Source of the DNA: JAZLDV01 sp045614925
GTDB lineage: Bacteria; Bacillota_I; Bacilli_A; Erysipelotrichales; Coprobacillaceae
Length of the DNA: 24,200 nt
Reading direction: 5' to 3'
Assembly (NCBI GenBank): GCA_045614925.1
Contig: JAZLDV010000141.1
Coordinates: forward strand, 1 to 24,200
A model generated the notes under the pieces. That model had not been told where the DNA came from. It saw only the letters and a list, made by a program, of their open reading frames with translations, and did no database searches. Shown here in pieces: positions 1-4,720 of this stretch. The position numbers were made by a program, and so were the translations under genes. Numbering within the stretch: position 1 is the stretch's first letter; every line of letters starts with the position of its first letter.

Positions 1-1
1 A

Positions 2-442
2 CAATTACCTAGTGAAGAATGGAAGAAAAAGATACTTAAAGCAGAACATAGCCCTATTAGAACATTATGGTTTGCATTTAAAATGGAAATACCTTATTGG
101 GTAAGCGTACACTTTGTACGTCACGGATATGGAGTTGAACACTTTGTTCAATCTCAAAGAGATGACAGGGCTAATAATGATATTCCAAGAGCAGAAAAAC
201 CACAGGGAGAATTGGTTAGCCATATAATGTATGTTAATGCACAGGAACTTATGTTTATAGCAAGACGTAGATTATGTAATCAAGCGTCAAAAGAAACAAG
301 GGAAGTTATGAAAGAAATTGTTAGACAGGTTCTTAAAACCAATCCCGAATTTAAAGATGTTTTAGTTCCAATGTGTGTATATCAAAAGGGTTGCCCCGAA
401 TTTTCTGCTTGTAATGAGCCATTAAATATATATTTTAAATAA
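2..442 (+). CDS. thyX: ThyX-like FAD-dependent thymidylate synthase, 5'-truncated by window edge
   Basis: The reading frame is open from base 2, so the ATG at 83 is internal and the true start lies outside the window; 146 residues are visible. The segment EHSPIR followed by a hydrophobic strand and FVRHGYGVEHFVQSQRDD aligns with the ThyX signature region, in which a conserved acidic/TP(S)F/I element precedes RHRxxSxNExSxR. ThyX converts dUMP to dTMP using methylenetetrahydrofolate and flavin. Departures from the textbook motif are RHG for RHR, no serine at its usual place, and one extra residue before the SQR end, so this is a diverged phage-type ThyX or a relative. It is the only plus-strand gene in the window, convergent with the late operon, and fits a nucleotide-metabolism module to the left. 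The call rests on motif resemblance only. Confidence 0.6.
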   Translation, partial: QLPSEEWKKKILKAEHSPIRTLWFAFKMEIPYWVSVHFVRHGYGVEHFVQSQRDDRANNDIPRAEKPQGELVSHIMYVNAQELMFIARRRLCNQASKETREVMKEIVRQVLKTNPEFKDVLVPMCVYQKGCPEFSACNEPLNIYFK

Positions 443-449
443 ACTAAAA

Positions 450-484
450 AAAGGGAAAAGATAAAATACATATCTTTTCCCTTT
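450..484. terminator. Bidirectional intrinsic terminator between convergent genes
   Basis: Arms 450-463 (AAAGGGAAAAGATA) and 471-484 form a perfect 14-bp stem with a 7-nt loop. The site lies between the ThyX-like stop codon (440-442, plus strand) and the endolysin stop codon (489-491, minus strand). Both flanks are A/T-rich: AATTTT on the plus strand and TTAGTTTATTT on the minus strand. It probably ends transcription from both sides. Confidence 0.8.
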
Positions 485-488
485 AATT

Positions 489-2054
489 TTATTCAATATA
501 TTTTCCGCTACACCAACCGAATCTATCTTTACTATCAAGGCATAAATACCAAGTTTCTCCGTTATAAGTTTCCTTATTAAGCAACTTAACAACAGTTCCC
601 TTTTCATATATCCCTAAAGATTTATTCTGTGTACCGACACCTGTTCTATAATTTAGATTTGCGGTAGTTTTTCCCATATTGGTAAATACATATTTAGCAC
701 TAACCCATTTATCCATTGTCTTGCTAATCATATACCAATCGTGAACATATCCATATATATTCACTTTATCGTTCAAATATAATTTGCCGACAATTTGAGC
801 GTTGGATAACGGCTGATTTCTTATATTAAGATAATCTGATACCTTTACTATATTATTAATACCCTTTATTTCTTTCTTGTTTGCCCCATTTTCGGGTTTT
901 TGTGTATTAATAGATAAATTGTATATCCAATTCACATCAATCGGTTTTTGACCCCAAATAAATTGTTCTGAGCCATATTGCCAAATATCGTACTTAGGTA
1001 TGTCGGGTTTTTGAGTTGAATATCTTGCACACCAAATATTAAAATATTTTAGTTTATCAAATTCAACCATTGATTTAAACCAACTGTTACTTGCATATAC
1101 TCCTGCAACATATCCAAGTTCTTGAATCCTATTACAGAACGCTAACAAGTTGTTTGTACGTTGTTGTTTAGATATATTATCAGCACGACCATTCTTATTG
1201 GGTGTTGCTTCTGAATCAATATAAATAGGTAATGTAATATTATAAGATTTAATCTTATCAATAATCCAATTAGCCTGTTCTATTGCTTCTAATTCATTAA
1301 TTGATTGGTCATAAAAGTATATTCCAATATTCATATTATTAGCAACACAATTATCTATATGTTTCTTAAATCCTGTATCTTCTGTAATAACACCACTTTG
1401 ACCACCACGATAACCACACCTAATTACAACATATTTAACCTCATTAGCCATTTTCTTATAATCAGTTACTATATTATACTGTGATAAATCTATGGCTTTA
1501 ATTTCGGTCTGTGTGGCTTTTTGAGATATATCCGCTAAAGTACCATTACTTAGTATCATTACAGTATGTTCTCCAACTGAAACAAGAATATCACCACGTT
1601 TTAAATACTTATCGCTCGTTAAATATTTCTCGTCTGTAAGCAAATCAAAATATCCTGTATTCATAAATACAGTTTTCATTGTGCTTGTGGTAGCCGCATT
1701 TCCACTAGGATAAGGAATAGGAACTCCCGCACATTCTGCACACACGCACATAAATGAACTACAATCACATTCGCAATCTGTTTTAATTAATGCAAGATTC
1801 ATTCCACATAATTTTGCTTGTGAACGTAAAGTATTGCGTTGATTTTGGTCATATCCGATGACAGGGTTATTACAACCATCTTCACAAGATTTAGCCATTT
1901 TTTCTGCTATATTAGAGTCTTTTGCACGTAATACAAAATTCCAACCTTTTTGATAATAATTCCTAATAACTACTTCCTTACCTGTTTGGTCACCTGCTTT
2001 ACCGCCTTTTGAACGTCCATTCTCATCTATAGATGCGTGTCCGATTAAACTCAT
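489..2054 (-). CDS. Endolysin: NlpC/P60-like peptidase + GH25 muramidase + two SH3 repeats
   Basis: This 521-aa peptidoglycan hydrolase has two catalytic regions and a cell-wall binding tail. Residues about 1-170 look like an NlpC/P60- or CHAP-type papain-fold domain: Cys98 in DCSS and His163 in GEHTV are the likely catalytic pair. Residues about 185-380 match GH25 (Chalaropsis-type) muramidases, with Asp189 in AIDLSQ and Asp280/Glu282 in YIDSE as the expected acidic residues. Two bacterial SH3-like repeats follow, about 402-457 (LNIRNQP) and 463-521 (LNYRTGVG). There is no signal peptide, so export would depend on a holin. The start has a strong site (AAAGGAGG about 10 nt upstream). It is the last gene of the late strand and is separated from the holin by a terminator, so it may have its own or read-through expression. 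GH25 is the most certain domain. Confidence 0.93.
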   Translation of the reverse strand: MSLIGHASIDENGRSKGGKAGDQTGKEVVIRNYYQKGWNFVLRAKDSNIAEKMAKSCEDGCNNPVIGYDQNQRNTLRSQAKLCGMNLALIKTDCECDCSSFMCVCAECAGVPIPYPSGNAATTSTMKTVFMNTGYFDLLTDEKYLTSDKYLKRGDILVSVGEHTVMILSNGTLADISQKATQTEIKAIDLSQYNIVTDYKKMANEVKYVVIRCGYRGGQSGVITEDTGFKKHIDNCVANNMNIGIYFYDQSINELEAIEQANWIIDKIKSYNITLPIYIDSEATPNKNGRADNISKQQRTNNLLAFCNRIQELGYVAGVYASNSWFKSMVEFDKLKYFNIWCARYSTQKPDIPKYDIWQYGSEQFIWGQKPIDVNWIYNLSINTQKPENGANKKEIKGINNIVKVSDYLNIRNQPLSNAQIVGKLYLNDKVNIYGYVHDWYMISKTMDKWVSAKYVFTNMGKTTANLNYRTGVGTQNKSLGIYEKGTVVKLLNKETYNGETWYLCLDSKDRFGWCSGKYIE

Positions 2055-2073
2055 TTTAATTTTACCTCCTTTG

Positions 2074-2101
2074 TAGATAGATAAAATATATATTCTATCT
2101 A
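2074..2101 (-). promoter_or_regulatory. Hairpin directly upstream of the endolysin ribosome site
   Basis: Arms 2074-2081 and 2094-2101 (TAGATAGA/TCTATCTA) form an 8-bp stem around an A/T-only 12-nt loop. On the minus strand the stem ends three bases before AAAGGAGG of the endolysin. It may stabilise or process the mRNA, or mark a start region. No clear -35/-10 pair is visible. Confidence 0.45.
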
Positions 2102-2126
2102 TTCCATTTGGTTTTACCTAAAATAA

Positions 2127-2154
2127 AAAGCCACCCTATTTCTAAGGTGGCTTT
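2127..2154 (-). terminator. Intrinsic terminator after the holin
   Basis: Arms 2127-2135 (AAAGCCACC) and 2146-2154 (GGTGGCTTT) form a perfect 9-bp stem with a 10-nt loop. On the minus strand it is followed by TTATTTTA. It sits 14 bases past the holin stop codon, between the holin and endolysin genes, and should reduce read-through into the endolysin. Confidence 0.8.
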
Positions 2155-2167
2155 AATATCTTTTAAT

Positions 2168-2494
2168 TTATCCCACAAAATTCTTAATTGCTTCATTCTT
2201 TTCAAGTTGTTCTCTAAGGAACTCTAATGCAAGGTCAACCCATTGGCTAAATACTGAAAATGGAACAATTTTAGAGAAAACAGGAAATCTTTCAATAAAC
2301 ATATCGTAAACCTGTCTAAGTTTAAGTTGTCCTGTTCCACTACCAAGTTCTTTTTCAGCATAACTTACTGCAAACTCTAACCAACGCTTTACCCTAGTCT
2401 TGTTCGTTATCGTGTAATAAATAGCAAACGCCAAGACCAAGACCATTATAATCACGTACCAATTTTCTGAAAGAAATGCTAATATTTCATTCAT
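2168..2494 (-). CDS. Phage holin, LL-H (superfamily 6) type
   Basis: A 108-aa protein with one strong hydrophobic segment at about residues 8-30 (YVIIMVLVLAFAIYY), then an amphipathic charged region (RWLEFAVSYAEKELG, GTGQLKLRQVYDMF). That order matches the LL-H family of holins, which permeabilise the membrane and release the endolysin. I start at the ATG at 2494, with AGGAG nine bases upstream, rather than at the in-frame TTG at 2500, which is too close to that site. The start overlaps the end of the 51-aa ORF by 8 bases, so the two are probably translationally coupled. It lies just before the endolysin. Confidence 0.85.
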   Translation of the reverse strand: MNEILAFLSENWYVIIMVLVLAFAIYYTITNKTRVKRWLEFAVSYAEKELGSGTGQLKLRQVYDMFIERFPVFSKIVPFSVFSQWVDLALEFLREQLEKNEAIKNFVG

Positions 2495-2642
2495 AATCAA
2501 TATCTCCTTTTAATTTATGTCTTAATAACTTTCTATTATGCCTTTTCCACCAAGACCAACCTTGGGGATGATTTTTAGCACCACAAGTCCAACGTTTTAT
2601 AAAGTTGTCTTGAAATATTTCTTTTTTAATTGTTCTTCTCAT
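2487..2642 (-). CDS. Small basic phage protein (51 aa), lysis cassette, function unknown
   Basis: A 51-aa basic protein starting MRRTIKKEIF with the central motif RWTCGAKNHPQGWSWWKRHNRK. The cluster of Trp, Arg, Lys and His with one Cys suggests nucleic-acid, membrane or metal contact, but I can name no function. I chose the ATG at 2642 because it overlaps the stop codon of the upstream gene in a TAATG arrangement, and the gene's end overlaps the holin start by 8 bases. This chained overlap (78-aa gene, this gene, holin) supports a real coupled cistron. A longer in-frame start at 2681 would run deep into the upstream gene and is less likely. Confidence 0.65.
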   Translation of the reverse strand: MRRTIKKEIFQDNFIKRWTCGAKNHPQGWSWWKRHNRKLLRHKLKGDIDYE

Positions 2643-2878
2643 TAACAAGTTACCTGCGTTGTACCTAATGTACAATGACAAATACCACTACCGCCATTAA
2701 CAGGATGATTACCACAATTTCTACAAGCAGGTGGAATACCCATTAAATCGTAAAAATTAACACCTGTAGGATTTGATATTTTTGAAATACTTTCTCTACA
2801 AGCCTTACTTTCTTCGGGTGTCATATCTCTCATTTCACCAAATAAACTATTTGTTAGTTCTTTAAGTTGTTTATTCAT
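2642..2878 (-). CDS. Small Cys-motif protein (78 aa), first gene of the lysis cassette
   Basis: Begins MNKQLKELTNSLF. The C-terminal half holds PACRNCGNHPVNGGSGICHC, with Cys52, Cys55, Cys67 and Cys69 spaced as CxxC...CxC, which looks like a small zinc-binding knuckle. The N-terminal half is charged and helical. I prefer the ATG at 2878, with AAAGG about nine bases upstream; an in-frame ATG at 2914 has no ribosome site and would give a 90-aa form. The stop overlaps the next start (TAATG). Similar short ORFs are common near lysis genes in Firmicutes phages, as far as I recall, but none has a function I can give. Just upstream lies the 3' end of the large RNA candidate. Confidence 0.7.
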   Translation of the reverse strand: MNKQLKELTNSLFGEMRDMTPEESKACRESISKISNPTGVNFYDLMGIPPACRNCGNHPVNGGSGICHCTLGTTQVTC

Positions 2879-2923
2879 TCTATAATACCTTTTATATCTT
2901 TTAGGAATTAACATAAATATTAA

Positions 2924-2954
2924 GCGGTTTTTTAACCTTGCACCGCAAACAAGG
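2924..2954 (-). promoter_or_regulatory. H-type pseudoknot at the 3' end of the RNA candidate, 5' of the lysis cassette
   Basis: Minus-strand order: CCTTG (2954-2950), TTT, GCGGT (2946-2942), G, CAAGG (2940-2936), TTAAAAA (2935-2929), ACCGC (2928-2924). CCTTG pairs with CAAGG and GCGGT with ACCGC, giving two interleaved 5-bp stems with an A-rich third loop. That architecture is shared by compact H-type pseudoknots, including the preQ1-I riboswitch, but the conserved preQ1 bases are not clearly present. It lies 46 bases before the 78-aa gene. Confidence 0.5.
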
Positions 2955-3023
2955 CATTAAGAAATTTCTTAAAGAAGCATACAAGTGAGTGATATTCTAC
3001 ATTTTAACGTTCCCGTCACTCAC

Positions 3024-3070
3024 GGAGAACAAACATAATGTCGTACCCTGTCCTTCTCCTTGTCTACGAC
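3024..3070 (-). other. Interleaved-helix pseudoknot within the RNA candidate
   Basis: On the minus strand GTCGTA (3070-3065) pairs with TACGAC (3045-3040), and GGAGAA (3059-3054) pairs with TTCTCC (3029-3024). The two perfect 6-bp helices interleave. The next base, 3023, begins the 8-bp helix GTGAGTGA/TCACTCAC (3023-3016 with 2992-2985), so the elements could stack end to end. Three exact complementary blocks placed this way are hard to credit to chance in AT-rich DNA. Confidence 0.55.
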
Positions 3071-3523
3071 TCGTTCCCACCTGCATTTATTTGGAATACT
3101 TATGGTTGCCTTACCACTTCTCGCCAACAGGAATCCCCTATAATTTGTGGTTCTATCTAAAGTTTAACCGATATGTCTTACTTAATGATATTATCTCGTC
3201 TGCTTTCGCTCAACGCTTCACATATCCGTTTATTGAAAGTCAACACCACCGCTATCCTTTCGTTAAGTACAGAATTGATATAGATACCGCTTCTGCTGAA
3301 AGACTCTAACGACTTTCGTTCATTTATTAATGCCCTTAAAGGCACAGTATATATCACACCCAAAATCATTAACTGACCATATAGGGCAATTAACTACAAC
3401 CTTAATGTATGATAGGTTCAATTAGAAAACCCAAACTAACATCATTATAATGCCGTTTAGTAAAAGAATATTCTTTTTCTAACCATTTATAACTGCCCGT
3501 TAAGGGCTAAGTTTTAAAAACTA

Positions 3524-3547
3524 GGGTCGGGTATGGTAGCCCAACCC
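3524..3547 (-). terminator. Strong hairpin with T-tract: possible terminator after the tRNA-like element, or internal stem of the RNA
   Basis: On the minus strand GGGTTGGG (3547-3540) pairs with CCCGACCC (3531-3524), seven Watson-Crick pairs and one G-U, around an 8-nt loop. TAGTTTTT follows. The form is that of an intrinsic terminator. If it works as one, a short transcript of about 165 nt carrying the tRNA-like fold would be made and the RNA beyond would need read-through. If not, it is the first large hairpin of the longer RNA. Confidence 0.5.
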
Positions 3548-3576
3548 TTACAAAAACTAATGAGTTTTTTATCATA

Positions 3577-3685
3577 ATGCGGATAGGGATTTGCACCCTA
3601 TATGAACGCCTTATATCCCGTATTCATCCATTCCGACAATGATACGTCTATCCTTGCCGTGTGTCTACATATTCCACCACCGCAT
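3577..3685 (-). tRNA. tRNA-Leu-like (type II) element without a normal anticodon loop; tRNA mimic or degenerate tRNA
   Basis: The ends ATGCGG (3685-3680) and CCGCAT (3582-3577) pair as an acceptor helix. Next come T8-G9-like TG and GTGGAATATGTAGACAC (3677-3661), which closely matches the D-arm of bacterial tRNA-Leu. The T-arm is ATAGGG/CCCTAT (3601-3596, 3588-3583) around TGCAAAT. Acceptor plus T-stem total 12 bp, as in a real tRNA, though split 6+6. Between them, CGGCA/TGTCG (3659-3655, 3638-3634) and GATA/TATC form a longer hairpin ending in GACG, so there is no 7-nt anticodon loop or U33. A long variable arm, ATGAA...TTCAT (3627-3602), follows. No CCA is encoded. D-loop GG and T55 are altered. 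It may be an RNA domain mimicking tRNA or a decayed tRNA-Leu. An intron-containing tRNA cannot be excluded. Confidence 0.55.
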
Positions 3686-3691
3686 ACATAT

Positions 3692-3720
3692 ATTATATCA
3701 CATAAATATTAAATTGTCAA
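3692..3720 (-). promoter_or_regulatory. Consensus sigma-70/sigma-A promoter for the tRNA-like/ncRNA region
   Basis: On the minus strand TTGACA (3720-3715), a 17-bp spacer, and TATAAT (3697-3692): both hexamers exact and optimal spacing. Seven bases downstream is A3685, the first base of the predicted acceptor helix, so the transcript would begin at the RNA fold itself. The -35 box overlaps the TGA stop codon of the upstream membrane-protein gene. I saw no other promoter this good in the window. Confidence 0.85.
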
Positions 3721-3974
3721 CCCACTCCGTTACTTTCTTCGGAGATTTTTTCTTTGTCTTTAAGTTTAAATATCTTAATTAGACCGCAAGTTACAATTTC
3801 ACCACCAAAAAATCCAAAGAAACAAGTGGTTAAAGTATCTAATATTACACCATAATATATTGCTAATAATTGTGAAACTATAGTATATACTACAAGTGAC
3901 AATATTGAAAATGTAACATATACATCTAATGCTTTAACATTTTTAAACTTAGATTTAATCTTCTGTATTATCAT
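3717..3974 (-). CDS. Small two-helix membrane protein (85 aa)
   Basis: An 85-aa protein with a basic start (MIIQKIKSKFKNVKALD), two hydrophobic segments at about residues 20-44 (VTFSILSLVVYTIVSQLLAIYYG) and 48-68 (TTCFFGFFGGEIVTCGLIKIF), and a charged tail (KLKDKEKISEESNG). Size and topology would suit a second holin-like or antiholin protein near the lysis genes; that is inference only. There is no clear ribosome site before the ATG at 3974, but the start lies inside the 3' end of the upstream 37-aa ORF, so translational coupling is likely. Its stop codon overlaps the -35 box of the RNA promoter. Confidence 0.7.
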   Translation of the reverse strand: MIIQKIKSKFKNVKALDVYVTFSILSLVVYTIVSQLLAIYYGVILDTLTTCFFGFFGGEIVTCGLIKIFKLKDKEKISEESNGVG

Positions 3975-4068
3975 AATCGTTATCTATCACAAGATATACG
4001 TCATCTTGCAGGTCTATGATTTCTGCATCATCATAACCCGTAACGTCACCTAACCTAACTATTTCCAT
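3955..4068 (-). CDS. Acidic 37-aa ORF overlapping the membrane-protein start
   Basis: Reads MEIVRLGDVTGYDDAEIID then LQDDVYLVIDNDYDNTED and stops at TAA (3957-3955). TTGAGG sits six bases before the ATG at 4068, a good ribosome site, in a place where the gene would otherwise lack one. It overlaps the next gene by 20 bases in another frame. The product is strongly acidic with no recognised domain. It may be a true small protein or a leader that delivers ribosomes to the membrane-protein start, which has no site of its own. Confidence 0.6.
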   Translation of the reverse strand: MEIVRLGDVTGYDDAEIIDLQDDVYLVIDNDYDNTED

Positions 4069-4081
4069 AATAAACCTCAAT

Positions 4082-4107
4082 TAAAAGGCGGGATATTTCA
4101 CCCGCCT
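4082..4107 (-). terminator. Intrinsic terminator after the 63-aa gene
   Basis: Arms 4086-4092 and 4101-4107 (AGGCGGG/CCCGCCT) form a GC-rich 7-bp stem with an 8-nt loop, followed on the minus strand by TTTTAATT. It begins 8 bases past the upstream stop codon and ends just before the ribosome site of the 37-aa ORF. Confidence 0.8.
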
Positions 4108-4114
4108 ATATTTA

Positions 4115-4306
4115 TTATTCTTCTGTTTCTGCTACAGGTTCGTTAGGGAAAGCCGTTCCATCTTCTGCAAAGTAATATCCATCTTCAATTACTTTAACTT
4201 CTGTCTTTGAACGCCAAGTTCTAGGTACATCTTGAATAGCCCAAACTTTGTTTGTATTAACGTTTATATCCCTCTCTTCGAGGTGTCGTGCGTACTTATT
4301 TACCAA
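4115..4306 (-). CDS. Small phage protein (63 aa), unknown function
   Basis: The start codon is TTG at 4306, with GTGAGG eight bases upstream; no ATG is available in frame. The protein reads ...KVWAIQDVPRTWRSKTEVKVIEDGYYF and ends in an acidic tail (NEPVAETEE). Short proteins of this kind often follow tail-fibre genes in Firmicutes phages, but I know no function. Hairpins flank the gene on both sides (4332-4363 upstream, 4082-4107 downstream), so it behaves as a separately bounded cistron. Confidence 0.7.
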   Translation of the reverse strand: MVNKYARHLEERDINVNTNKVWAIQDVPRTWRSKTEVKVIEDGYYFAEDGTAFPNEPVAETEE

Positions 4307-4331
4307 GTTAATTACCTCACTTTCATATAAT

Positions 4332-4363
4332 AGTGCGGTTCACAGTTTAATATGAACCGCACT
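4332..4363 (-). promoter_or_regulatory. 11-bp perfect intercistronic hairpin
   Basis: Arms 4332-4342 (AGTGCGGTTCA) and 4353-4363 pair perfectly around a 10-nt loop. On the minus strand the next bases are ATTATATGAAAG, not a T-tract, so this is more likely an mRNA stability or processing hairpin, or a leaky terminator, than an efficient terminator. Confidence 0.5.
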
Positions 4364-4373
4364 TTAAATTAAC

Positions 4374-4709
4374 TTACTCTTCGTTATTCTTTTCTTCTAA
4401 TGCTTCAACTCTTTGTTCTAAATCGTCAATCATCTCAGCCAAATCATCTATTGCAAGAGAATTAGTGTCAGCCATTTCTGCTAAATCATCAATAGCCATA
4501 GAGTTAACATCTGATAATTCTGCAATATCACAAATAGCAGTATCATTTTCCGACACACCTTGAGTATTAGAATCTACTTGTGGTATTTTGCCGTAAGCAT
4601 CATCTGTTCTCTCTGTAAGTGGAACTTGATTCTTAGACATTTGGAATAAAGAGTTTTGTAAATTTCTTATTTGGATTTCAAACATATCCATTCTTTCTTC
4701 TAAAGTCAT
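4374..4709 (-). CDS. Coiled-coil protein with 14-residue repeats, next to the tail fibre
   Basis: A 111-aa acidic protein. The N-terminal 25 residues (MTLEERMDMFEIQIRNLQNS) and the C-terminus (DDLEQRVEALEE) look like coiled coil. In between are three 14-residue units: AICDIAELSDVNSM (58-71), AIDDLAEMADTNSL (72-85) and AIDDLAEMIDDLEQ (86-99), encoded by a 42-nt tandem repeat. AAGGAGG lies six bases before the ATG. Placement directly after the fibre gene suggests a fibre-associated structural protein or trimerising chaperone; this is inference from position and coiled-coil character. Confidence 0.75.
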   Translation of the reverse strand: MTLEERMDMFEIQIRNLQNSLFQMSKNQVPLTERTDDAYGKIPQVDSNTQGVSENDTAICDIAELSDVNSMAIDDLAEMADTNSLAIDDLAEMIDDLEQRVEALEEKNNEE

Positions 4710-4720
4710 AACAAACCTCC

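Larger units (their letters stand above)
2924..3547 (-). ncRNA. Large structured noncoding RNA candidate (GOLLD/ROOL-like in character)
   Basis: About 620 nt without a credible gene but rich in structure on the minus strand. In transcript order: a hairpin with 8-bp GC-rich arms (3540-3547 with 3524-3531); GCCC/GGGC at about 3495-3507; the AAAAGAATATTCTTTT palindrome flanked by TTAG/CTAA; a TGCC/GGCA hairpin near 3331-3344; several GAAA tetraloop-like turns; a helix 3220-3226 with 3170-3176 enclosing a GAAA hairpin at 3197-3215; a pseudoknot (3065-3070 with 3040-3045, 3054-3059 with 3024-3029) directly abutting the helix 3016-3023 with 2985-2992; and a 3' H-type pseudoknot at 2924-2954. It is downstream of an exact consensus promoter and a tRNA-like fold. 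Size, phage context and tRNA neighbourhood recall GOLLD and ROOL RNAs, but family membership is inference. The RNA could also be the long leader of the lysis operon. Confidence 0.6.

Noticed and set aside
2924..2954. preQ1-I riboswitch
   Set aside because: Same pseudoknot layout and A-rich loop, but the conserved loop and tail bases of preQ1-I are not clearly present, and the downstream genes are not queuosine-related.
2989..3309. Plus-strand 106-residue ORF across the RNA candidate
   Set aside because: No ribosome site, low-complexity composition without a recognisable fold, opposite to all late genes, and it overlaps the complementary blocks that support a minus-strand RNA.
3178..3369. Minus-strand 63-residue ORF in the RNA candidate
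   Set aside because: No ribosome site and it runs through hairpin arms and GAAA turns; better explained as noncoding structure.
3459..3496. Second minus-strand promoter with TATAAA in the RNA region
   Set aside because: A -10-like TATAAA is present, but the bases 16-18 upstream do not resemble TTGACA.
2924..3547. Group I or group II intron
   Set aside because: No convincing group I P7 core strings and no group II domain V; no interrupted gene flanks the region and no maturase or homing endonuclease is encoded.
3577..3685. Ordinary functional tRNA-Leu
   Set aside because: No 7-nt anticodon loop with U33, 6+6 rather than 7+5 acceptor/T split, and altered D-loop and T-loop contacts.
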